Assembly (NCBI GenBank): GCA_963931865.1
Contig: OZ007510.1
Span: 8,161,399 to 8,225,398, forward strand
DNA from: Axinella damicornis
Taxonomy: Eukaryota > Porifera > Demospongiae > Axinellida > Axinellidae
Length of the DNA stretch: 64,000 nucleotides
Direction of reading: 5' to 3'
Below are positions 42,192-54,100 of the stretch, piece by piece. The notes under the pieces were generated by a model. It was not told the DNA's origin. It ran no database searches and was given only the letters and a program-made list of their open reading frames with translations. The stretch's first letter is position 1. Every line of letters starts with the position of its first letter. The position numbers were made by a program, and so were the translations under genes.

Positions 42192-45100
42192 GTACTTGCA
42201 CTCCCACGTCCTCCTGATCCCATCACTCGCTCGCTGCTCTTGGCCATCAGTGTCTGCTACCATGCCAGACTGCAGGAGAGGGGGGACTATGAGGAGGGTG
42301 TGGCTGCCCAGTTTGTGCCCCCTCTGGGACTGCCGGGGGGAGCAGCGCAATTCAGGGATGAAATCCGATGGTACAGTACACCGCATGACTCGCTATCTCA
42401 CACTGAAGCATGTTGTAGATTGACATCTATTACACCGTCCATCCTCACAGCTGCCAGGAGGTGCTACTGGACAGCATGACCCTGGGACCAAACATTGCCA
42501 AGAATGCTGCCCTCCGAGAGAATGTCTTCATGATGGCCATCTGCATTGAGCTGCGGATACCCCTCTTCCTCGTGGGCAAGCCCGGAAGCTCCAAATCACT
42601 AGCCAAATCCATCGTGCAATCTTCCATGCAAGGCACTGCATCTAGCTCAGAGCTGCTGAGGGGATTCAAGCAGGCAAGTAAAAGGATGACTCGCCTGAGT
42701 AAGAGCTCTTACTCAGGCAAGTTTACCAGGTTGTGTTAGTTCAGGGTTTCATACAGGATTTTTGGTGGGGGGAGGGGGTGACTTTAGCGGATAGTAAACC
42801 TTAAAAGGTAAATATGGCTGTGCCCCCCCCCCCCCCCCCCCCCGTATGAAACCCTGGTGAGTGTACTGGAAAAGACTCGTAAACTTGCTTGTTACTTATT
42901 TCTCTCTGCCTCCCTCTCCCCCACTTTCTATTTCCTCATCCTCTTTCTCACCCTCTTCCTCCCCCCATCCCACCCTCCTCTCCCTCTCTCCTCCCCCTCT
43001 CCTCCCCCCCCTCCCCCCCTTCCCCTCCTTCCTCATAGGTCCACATATTCTCCTACCAGTGCAGCCAGCTCTCTACCCCAGAGAGTGTGATCGAGGTATT
43101 CAACACGGCCAAGAGATTCCAGAAGAACCAGGACACGAGCAAGTATGTCTCTGTTGTGGTGCTGGATGAGGTGGGACTGGCAGAAGACTCACCAAACCTG
43201 CCACTGAAGGCACTGCACCCACTGCTGGAGGATGGGACTGAGGGGGCTGACGAGCAGGTGTGTGGGTGAGGGGAAGTGGTAGGAGGAGGGAGAGACAACT
43301 TGCATGTGGAGTGTGGAGGAAGGATAGGGCTATCATGTAGTTAGGTGCAGCATGGTGTAGTTGGACTCTCTTTTATTCACCATTTCCTTTGCTGTGTCAC
43401 CAGTCCATCCACAGAGAGAAGCGTGTGGCCTTTATTGGCATCTCCAACTGGGCCCTGGATCCTGCCAAGATGAACCGTGGTGTCATGGTAACCAGAGGGA
43501 ACCCAGACACAAAGGAACTACAGCTCAGTGCCCGGGGGATCTGCTCCAATCAGGAGGATGACCCTGTGAAGAAGAGGTTGGAGGGATACTTTGAACCCCT
43601 TTCAAAGGCATACAAGAAGATCTGCAGGAAACAGAAGAGAGAATTCTTTGGCCTTCGCGACTTCTACAGGTGAGGGAGAAATGGGTAAGAGTGTGAACAC
43701 TTTATTTCAAGGAGGTGGCCTTCTCATTCCCTCCAGCTTGATCAAGATGCTCTACTGGATGTGTGAGAAGTCAGGCCTACCCCCCACCTGGCCGCAGCTG
43801 GAACATGCCATTTGCAGGAACTTTGGTGGGATGGAGTCAGATGAGCTGGATCCCCTGAAGGAGTTCAAACGACGAATACGCATCAGGGGTGTGCCTGACC
43901 TCCAGTCAATCCCACAGGAGGTACATGACATTGTATAACAAACCTAAAATCACCACACGCACCTTTGTATAGTATGTATGTGGACCTAGCTTGTAATAAC
44001 TATGTCTGTTGTTCTTGCAGCTGCACTCCATTGTGAACCCTGACTGCTCAAGGCTTGGGCTGATCAAGACCAGCCTCATGACCAAGGAGACGTCATGGCA
44101 CGGGTAGGCTCATGACTGTTCTGCTCTGTATTTTACACACTCCACATGTAACTGTGTCTGAAGAGACATCTTAAATGAGGAGCTGCTGAGGACGGGAGCT
44201 GCACTATGGTAGACAGACATGATCTCATACTGCTTGTCCCCCATCCATCACACATTCAGAGAGAATCGCTACCTCCTGTTCCTGACGGAGAACTACGCTG
44301 CCTTGGAGATCCTCCGTCACTACCTGAACGATGTTGTGCGCTCCAGTCTCCCTGATTCAGCAGCTGCCACTGTCCCTGGCAGTGATGACAGTGGCGAGAG
44401 GCTTCTGGAGAAGATGGAGCCATTCATTCTTTTTGGCAGCAGCTTCCCCAAAGACAAGGAGTACACACAGGTGGGTGCATGGGAGCACGTGCTTAGTTCT
44501 CTTCCGTGATAAAAACCACACACTACTTGTACTTTGGTCTGTACTGGAAACAGAGTTGATTTAGTTTTCTATCAGTTGAGTTTCACTGCATACTTTTTCT
44601 CTCCTTCAGGTTTGTCGGAACATCAACCAGATCAAGATCTGCATGGAGACGGGGAGGACTGTGATCCTACTGAACCTGGAGAACCTGTACGAGAGCCTGT
44701 ATGATGTGCTCAACCAGTACTACATCTATCATGGGGGGAGTCGCTACGTTGACCTTGGCCTGCAGACCCACCGGGTCAAGTGCAGAGTGCACGATAACTT
44801 CAAGTGAGTGTGCCCATTTTAATATCACACGCATCCTCTGTCCTCTCACTCTTACGTACCTCATTCTCCCTCTCCTGGACCATTGTTGCCCTCCACTCTC
44901 TCCTTCCCCATCACCCTCCCTCCCTTCCTCCCTCTCTCCCTCCCTCCCTCCCTCCTTCCCTCCCTCCCTCCCTCCCTCCCTCCCTCCCTCCCTCCCTCCC
45001 TTCCTTCCTCCCTCTCTCCATCCCTCCCTTCCTTCCTCCCTCTCTCCATTCCTCCCTCCCCCTCCCTCCCTCCCTCCCTCCCTCCCTCCCTCCCTCCCTC

Positions 45101-48100
45101 CCTCCCCTCCCTCCCTCCCTCCCTCCCTCCCTCCCTCCCTCCCTCCCTTCTTCCCTCCCTCCCCCCTCCCTCTACCCTGCAAGGTTGATTGTTATAGCAG
45201 AGAAGAAGACGGTGTATGAGAAGTTCCCAACACCACTCATCAACCGTCTGGAGAAGCACTTCGTCCTTACCTCCTCCGTGCTCACAAAGGGACAGCTGGA
45301 CGTGCTACAAGACTTCCAGGAATGGATACACCAGTTCTCCAGCATCACTAGGACATCAGAGTAAGAGCTAGTCTCAATCCAAACCACCCATGGCCTGGGA
45401 ATGAGACTAAAGAAGACATCAAAGCATGGTTAAATTAAATCAGTTGCAGCTGAAAACTTCAGGGAATGGGCTCTTACTGGGTGAGCAAAGGTTGAGCTGG
45501 TGTCAATCTGTCCCACATGCCGTCACATACAATATAACGTATAAAGCATTCACTACGGACATACTGTAAATCTTGGGCATGCAATATAAGGTATGAACTC
45601 ATTCCGGATGGCAGGATCGAGGAACGCGTTAATGGGTGACAAGGCTGAAGAAAGCTGGACCAGGCTAGTGAACAGGGCCGTACCATTAACCTCCAGCTAC
45701 AACTATCAGGACCTGGTTCACACTCTGTCAGCAACTTTTGATGCATCATTCTCTATCATCCTCATTGGCTATATAATGCATGCAGCTTGACCATAGCCTC
45801 GTTCCCAGGCCCGCGCACCACTTTCGGTTGCACGAAAGAACGCGAAGGGCCTGGTATGTTTCCTCACGTGCGTGACGTCGATGGTAGAAAGGACTTAAGT
45901 GAACATGGGCGATCTGGGGCTCAGAACAGCAAGAAGAGGTAAGGTAGCTTACCACGCGTATCTGGCTAGTGGGGGGCGACTGTCATCATACGTTCAAAAC
46001 TTGGTGTGTATGATACACACCAAGTGTTGAACGTGTAGTTGGTTGAACAATACGCAAATCTTTGCTTTTTCGTTCTGAAAATTTTGGCCATTTGTCGATT
46101 ACGTAATGGTCACGTGAGGAAACATACCAGGCTCTCCCCGCTTTTCCGTACTGCAAGCGACAAAAAGCTGGGCGGGCCTGGGAACGAGGCTAGCTTGCCC
46201 AAGCTTGCCCCACAATGGCCTGCATTCGCCTAGTCATTGAATTTGCAAGTAGCAGCAATTGGTACTCTCATATCTGGGAGTATGAATTGATACACTGTGA
46301 CAGGTGGTTTACATCCTGTATGGTAATACGCATAATCCATTGACCTCCAGGGGTAGAAAGTTCACAGCGGGGGATGCGTTCATCGGCTACCAGAAGGACA
46401 CCCCAGCGGCTGTAGTGTTCCAGGCCACCCAGGCTTTCCCAGCGGAGTGGGAACATGTCAGTATTCCAGGACTCGAAGCAGACGAAGAGGAGGCGATAGA
46501 AGAGGACTCACATGTGTGGAAGGAAAAGGTAATTGAGTTATCTAGCATGCTTCACTGCTTCACTGTCTCTACTGGAAAAGGTAGAAGTTATCAGACTGCA
46601 TGGAGCGTTCTCTATTTAGGGGTTGCCAAGGAAATTTTGAATGATGTACTAGCAGGATATAATGGCCAACGAAGCTACATGTACAAACCCCCCAGAACTG
46701 TGCACAATGCACAACGCTAACACAACACCATGTAATGTTCTGATTCTACTTCTGACTAGCTGCCCTTCTGATGTTACATAGCTGCCATCTGCAGTCCCAC
46801 ACGTCTTTAAGTGCATTTGCGGAACTATTTCCATCACTGCTCCGGATTTATGCTACAAGTGAAGCTGCAGAAGCACAGAAACTCATTAAGGTTACAGGAT
46901 ACCGTGTGCTCATTAAATATACTAGAAACAAAAAATTTTCTTACAAAAATTACAAATGATTTAGTGATGGCCACCCCGATCGACTCCCGAAAAAGCAGAC
47001 AAACAAGGAATGCCATTAACCAGCCTCAGTCCCATCCCATTGAAAAATGTAGAATTTAGGGATGGGATGGGACTGAGGCTGGTTAATGGCATTCCTTGTT
47101 TGTCTGCTTTTTCGGGAGTCGATCGGGGTGGCCATCACTAAATCATTTGTAATTTTTGTAAGAAAATTTTTTGTTTCTAGTTTGTGAGGTTTTTTGAGCG
47201 CATGGAATGCGTAACTTTCATGATGTCATTTTATTAATTGCCTTGATGGATGTGAACCTTCTGCTGGGCACTGAGCAGGCTTTGATGCTTCATTCTATTT
47301 CCACTACCAAAACTCTAACCTCACTCACAGTATTGGTGGTATATACATGTTCCGCACTGTAGTTACGTCATGAAAAGAAAGCCACGCCTCCATGATGGCA
47401 TAGTCACGATAGATCTTGGCAAGAACAGGTTGGTAGAAATTCCTCGCAGCGGTAGTGAGGCACCAGATGATGGATTCACAAGGATTCAGCTGATCACCAA
47501 GCGCCCAAAATGCTGTAAAAAAGAATGCAACGTGCGTTTGCATGTGAACTGCGCATGCGCATTTGGCACGCGTGACCTCTGGTTGCATCAAAATGGCTTC
47601 GTGCTAGCAATTCACGGAATCGTAGCTAGCCAGCAGTGCCGTTCTTGCCAGTATGTAGTCAAAAGGGCCGAAAGGAGCTACTACGACGAAAGCGATGTTG
47701 TTCTGTGAGTGAACTAGCTCAGGAAATGCTTTTGTTGTCCAGTTATGCTAGTCAATGAGAAAGAAGAAGAAGAAAGAAAGAAAGAAAGAAAGAAAGAAGA
47801 TGACGAAATCGGAATTTTACGGCGACTTATTACTCGACTCCCGCGTACTCTCAGGTACGTTTGCGAGTGTTTTTGTGAACTGCTAGGCAGTATCATTCTG
47901 TCTGCATGCTTGGTTTGGGGGGTAGTAGCTTCTTTGGCCGTTTTCCTGCTGGTGCATCAGTATGGTATTTCGAAATTTCCTTAGCCATCCCTAAATAGAG
48001 AACGCTACCGCGTTCTCTGATATACATAACGTCCGCGCAGGAACTAGCTAGAGACATGCAACAAAACGACGTATAACAGCAATATGAGTACCTTCTAGCT

Positions 48101-51100
48101 GGTATGATCTTAGCGCCTGAGTGTAACATGCCAACATAGGCAGTGGCATCAAAGTTCAAGGTCGAGTTGGCGAACTTTGGCGTCAGATTTTGCCATCAGA
48201 AAGGGCTAACAGGCCAGCTTAATTGTCAGCATCCATGGGAAGTTTTCAACTGACTGGAGGGCGGCTCGGAGCGAATTCGCTTCGCTGCCGTTGGAAAACA
48301 AGGGATGGTCGGTCATACCACAAAGCCATTCGCTTTTCGCCTGATCAGGCAAGTAGAACGCACAGTATCTCATGAACAGGATGTTTATCTTGGTAAAACG
48401 TTTCGAGCCGCCCTGCCCCTTTCTTCATAGAATTGAAGTCCAGTCTAATGTACGGTTAGATGTTACTTCAGCGATAAAAAATTGACGCCAAAGTCGCACA
48501 CACATTCCACTGTTGACTGTAAACCGCCAGCGCACACCGCGCATGCGCAGTAGCAAACTGTAACCCGTACCTTAATTAGTTATATAAGGTGGATAACTTC
48601 AAGGTGAGTGAGCTAGTGCTTGCATACTTGCATGCAAGTAAGAAATAATAGTGCCAAGCGGAAGTCACAACAACACGTGCACTGCTTCTGCGATAAATGC
48701 ATTCTTCTAATTAATGCCCACCCATTTCAGCAGATATCCTGGGAGCGGTCGATTCTTATGACTTCCGGTCCACCGGCCTCGGTGAAAAGTCAATTCGCTA
48801 TCTTTCATGCAAGTATGGGATTAACACTTTAGGTCCATAGCATGGCCGTAGCAAGCGGTCCGGCCGGTCCGGTTTTGGCCGGACCACTTTTTCACTCGAA
48901 CAAGAAGAAAAAGGTCCTTGTTGGCTTCCATCAGTGCTGTATACGGCATGGCAGAGAAAGTCATCGAATGCAGTACTCACTTTTCTGATGCTTTCACCAG
49001 TCCACACGACTCAAAACTCGATATTCAGGGGCTAGAGACGAGACCAACACACGGAATGGAGACAGCTAGGGCTAACGCGCGCCGCCTTAGTCACGAGTTT
49101 GAGTGGCGCGGCGATGATGTACTAGCCGCTGAGAATGAGGCGGTCACAGAATTGAAAAACGAAAGGTTAGAAGTGGCAGTGTAGTGCAAAGCACGATGGT
49201 GCTAGCTACGAGAGCCAATTATCCAGATAGCTGAAAAAGCGAAGGTGAAAAAATTTTTCCACGCTTCGCGCGGATTAGATCACCACTACGCGACTCTATG
49301 CACTGCCTTTGGCAGTGGCCGTACCACTCAAAAATAGCTTGCTACGGGCCTGCATAGCGCATAAATGCACAGAATTAGCGTCCTTTCATACTATGGCTTC
49401 TCATGCACTTCGCGGTGACGGACGGTCTCCGACTAGCACTGCTCCTGGAGACTCAGTGGTCTTCCTAAGGGCGCCAAGCATCTGAGCTGGCAGCTGTTAC
49501 GGGCCGAAACAAAATCGGTTTCCTGACTCCCTGAGAATTCTCGAAGAATCAGAGATGTGTTTTTCACCAAGGTGTTTGCAGCGGAGTTTCTTAGCCTTCA
49601 TGGCAGAGAGCATTTGCAACATTTTGGTCCAAAGATCTCCTTCAAGCATTTACTGCACACACACACAGGTCCTGAAGATGAACCAGTACCTGCTCCTCCA
49701 GACTGCCTCCCCTGATGCCCTTGTCCGACTAGAATACACACCTCTAGCTGACCAGAGAGAGGAACTGTTAAGACTCTACTTCCAGGAGCAACACCACAAC
49801 TCCATTGAGGACTTCCTGTCCCACCACATCCAGAGGAATGGCACTCGAGGAGGGGGCCTACTCATGCAGGTAGGGGCACATATCAGGAGAGGGGAGGAAC
49901 GGGAGGGGATGGGTCACGGAGAGATGGGGATCTTGCAACTTTTATTAGTTCACTCCACATCATACACATTGTTTGTTGTATCCAGGTCACCACACACAGC
50001 CACCTCCTCGCACGAGACGAACTGGATCACATCGGCAATAACCTCTTCTCGGACCACTCCCATGTCCATGCATTCTCTCTGCAGGAATTCGACACAGAGC
50101 TGGACTTCACCAACAAAGTGGGGTATGTGGAGAATGTGTTCTAGCTAGATACAAACTTCTGCAAGCATTGCCTGAATGGATATTAGTTGATACACAAAGA
50201 GAGGGAATGTTAGCCTCGTCCCCAGGCCCGCTTGCCGCTTTCGGTTGCACAAAAGAACGCAAAAGGCCTGGTATGTTTCCTCACGTGCGTGATGTCAAGG
50301 GTAGAAAGGACTTAATTGAATGTGGGCTATCTGGGGCTCAGAACAGCAAGAAGAGCAAAGGTACCAGGTAACTCCACACCTATCTGGCTAGCGGGGGGGC
50401 GACTGTCATACACACCAGGCGTTGAACGTGTAGTTGGTTGAACAGTATGCGAGTCTTTGCTTTTTCGTTCTGAAAATTTTGGCCATTTGTTGATTACGTA
50501 ATGCTCACGGCTCTCCCAGTTTTTCCGTATTGCAAGTGACGAAAAGCTGGGCGGGGGCCTGGGAACGAGAATGTACCACAGTGACTACTGTAGCAGGACA
50601 GCTGGTCTTACATGTTGCTTCATTGGTATGAACTCTATTCCTGCAGCCGTGCATTCCAGAGGAAGCCGGGTGATGCCCACCACTCACTGCTGGTCATCCA
50701 GTGCGACTCGGGTCACTTGAATGCTGACCTCATTGCCTGTGCCAGGTACCGCATCTACGACAAGAGGGCGGAGGCCTCACTGCAGAATGAGAGGGAAGGT
50801 CACACCCACGTGCTATTCATCATCCATCTCCCACGCCAGGAGCTTGGTTCCTCATTTGTTGGTTTCCAAGGAGACCCATGGATCTCCGCCCACATTGATG
50901 ACCTCAGGCCAACTACGCAGGACATGATCACACTGCATGAAGCAATGGGCATGTCTATTAGTCGTCTGTTTTTCGGCAAGGTGGTGGGAGGCAAGGATGA
51001 GGAGGTAGAGATGTACCAGCGTGATGAAACAGAAGTGATGCAAGTGGAAGGCAGCCCTCCCCCCCTTCAAGGGGGCTTCAGTCAAGATGAAGAGATGCAG

Positions 51101-54100
51101 TTTGAGGAGGAAGGGAGATCCAGGTCACCACCACCACAACTGGAACAGCCAGAGATGGACACCTCAGTGGAAGGAAGTACAGCTCACAAAGAAGCTAAAG
51201 CTGATGCTCCAGAATCTGAAATGCCTGAGAGACAAATTTTTCCAGAAGTACCAAGTGGTGTTGAGTTTCAAGAACTTGTGCCACACACTCCACCTCCAGA
51301 GGATAGCTATCTCCGCACACAGTTCAGGAGACTGCACGGCTGCATCCAACCAGCTGCCTCCCGACTTCAGGACTCCTCCACAAACAAAGAGAGGGCTACT
51401 AAGAGGGTGGCCATTCTGGTCAGCCTCATTCCGAGAAATCCCTCCTTTCCCCTAGGTATGCGACGTCTTTTAAGTTTAACCTAAGATCTTGCCTCATTCC
51501 CAGGCCACTCCTTGTCCTGGGAATGAGACTGTCTGTACACCACAATCATGTTTTGTCTGTTTTATAGATGACTCTACCTTCCATGGAGTTCTTGTGAGGC
51601 ACATTCACCGACTGTTGAGTGAGAGAGATCAAATCAGAGAGGACGAGAAAAAATGGGTTCTGAACGAAGCTCTGAATACAAGGAAGCTACAGAATGGAGG
51701 GACATTCCAAAACGTTCTTGCACGAAAACTGGATGAGGTACTAGTCCCAATATTTTCTGAGATCATTGCCCTGGTGGACCGCAACTATAACCTGGATCGT
51801 CTGGTTCCAAAGAATGAGAACTCTCCTCTCAGCCAGTTCTGGCTGACCATGTTCAGGAACTCGGCTATCATGCAACTCCGCTATGAGGATATGGCCACGC
51901 GGGGTAGGCACAGGGAGCAGGTGCCTGGTGCAGGAGGGAGGATGGCCGAGGAGGACTTCAAGTGCCAGCTGCCATTCTCATGGTTGGTGAAAGAGGCAGT
52001 GGACGCACACTGGCACAATGCCAAGAGTACTGCAACAGGTAACAGCTGGTGCAACCTTCCCCCCTGCCCGATTCCATTCCATTATCGCAGCTGGTCAGAT
52101 TTCTTAATCACCAAGCATTGGTAGTTGTCCTATTTGGTTACCATAGGAACCCAGTGGCGGATCTAGGGGGGATCTAGGGGTGCGAGCGAACCCCCCTTTT
52201 GACCCTTGTTAACATAAACTACTTGTATTATTGTAGCTGTGGTTGTACAGCTATACTAGCTATAGCGATATGTGGAGTAGGACTGTTTGACTACCTAGCG
52301 CGAAGTACACGGCTCGGAGCACTCGACATATACCTCTTGCTATCGCTACTGCATCACTGGTTAGCTAACTGGTTTACGTTCTTCCGTTTGCAGAAATCTC
52401 AAAATTTTGGCTGTGACCGGTTGGAAAAACCTTCGTGACCCTGTGACCGCACAGAAAAAACCTCGGTGACCCTGTGACCGCATTGTGACCCCGGTCGCAG
52501 CTCTAAGTATTGCGCATATGGGAGTGACCACCCCTTGTAGCTAGGTTGATGCTGCTACACAATTTTAATTTTACATCAATTATTTTTGTTTCTGTATATA
52601 CGTATAATTAGAAAATAAAGCAATAACGCAGTGTTCAATCGACTGTCCACGTACGTGGTTGTAATCCGTCGACGATGAAAAGAAGGAAGCTAACAGCCCC
52701 ACACATCGATACTTACTGGTTACTTAGTCAATCTTCTTTGCGTCTGGGAACATGTCCAGAATGCGCAGAGATGCTACAAGAGCGCTTCCTGATCGCTAAA
52801 AAGAACACATAAAAAAATTTTCCGCGCTTCGCGCGGACTGATCACCATTTCACACCTCTGCACACCCGAAGGTGGTGTGCTGTGTATGTGCCAAACAACC
52901 TTCTTAACCCCCCTTTCAAAATTTCTAGATCCACCACTGGAACCAGGTCTGCAGACATGATTGCCAGATTTTTCATGTCTTTGAGTATATCAGTCAGTAG
53001 CACAACTCTGTGTGAGTTGAATAGTAGGCCTGCACGATATCATTTTTTTACCCCACGGTATATCATCACGCATGATGCCACGATATTACTAAATATCGTA
53101 CAAAAGTAGCCATACAGCTTGGCAAGGGCAGAGGTAAGGCAAGGTCTAACTAGTAAAAGTACAATCTGGCTGTACATGTAAAGATTACCGTTCTTTGCTG
53201 AGACTTGGTGGCTTGCATATTTCGGGCGGTCAGGTGATCGTGGTTTGCCTTTCTCGTCTGCTTCGACGCCAAAGTCGCTCCAAACAGCAGTAACAGCTTC
53301 ATTTATTAACGAGATCTCGGCTTCGCCTGCAGCAGAATCACCAGGCTCTGTAGAACCATCGCGTGTATGTCGCTCATCGCTATATATACTGATCGATTAA
53401 GTTGCCTCGTGCACTTACTAATTATCCGTTTTTCGAAAATACCGTTCACGTCCAAACAACGTACCGCCATGCACGCATACCGTTGATAACGGTAAATATC
53501 GCCATACCGTGCAGGCCTATTGAATAGCGTTTTTCTACTCCTCAGTCAGCCAATTAAGGTTGATCTGTCAATAGTTGAAGACTAGTGGGAGTCTGGATTT
53601 GTGGTCCATCCCCAAACAAGTTTCTTGTGTCAACTGCTTTGTTCCAATATCTACATGCTACCTGTTGTACAGGGAGCACCTGGGGGCACTTGCACTCACA
53701 GCTATGTGAAGGTGTGTCCCAGACTGCCATTGGTGATGTCCTGGGCTCAGTGGGTGAGACTGAATGTGAGCAGTTCTTCCAGCACTACCTCCACGACTTT
53801 GTCAGGAGCGTACACCGGTGCTACCACAAGCAGCAGAAGTCTAAGAACCTGGAGTACAAGGTATAGGGTTGAGAATGGTATACACACATATACATACATG
53901 TGTACATAAAATGCATGCATACACACATACACACCTAGCTGATCAGTGATGCTCTCAACCGCCTGGTACATGGTCCAGACTTGGCCTCCATCGATGGTCA
54001 TGAGTCTCTGGTCAGCAGGATAGCTGCACTGCACGTAGTCTACCACTTCTCAAGGTCCCAGGTGCTCTGGTTTGGGCAGCTGGTGTCCAACCTTCCTGGC

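Noticed and set aside
44667..45259. Ser-Pro-Leu or Gly-Arg-rich frames over 100 codons
   Set aside because: Translations of the CCCT microsatellite preceding RNF213 exon 49.
45361..46350. Coding exon near 45610-45680 between RNF213 exons 49 and 50
   Set aside because: A short open frame exists, but exon 49 (phase 2) joins exon 50 directly in frame with conserved text, and the interval is mostly the foldback copy A.
47370..47708. 112-residue frame with cysteine pairs as a host gene
   Set aside because: Lies inside an inverted-repeat element, has no recognisable domain and no splice sites linking it to other frames.
48918..49184. 88-residue frame as a separate gene
   Set aside because: Contained within a non-autonomous element and without recognisable similarity.
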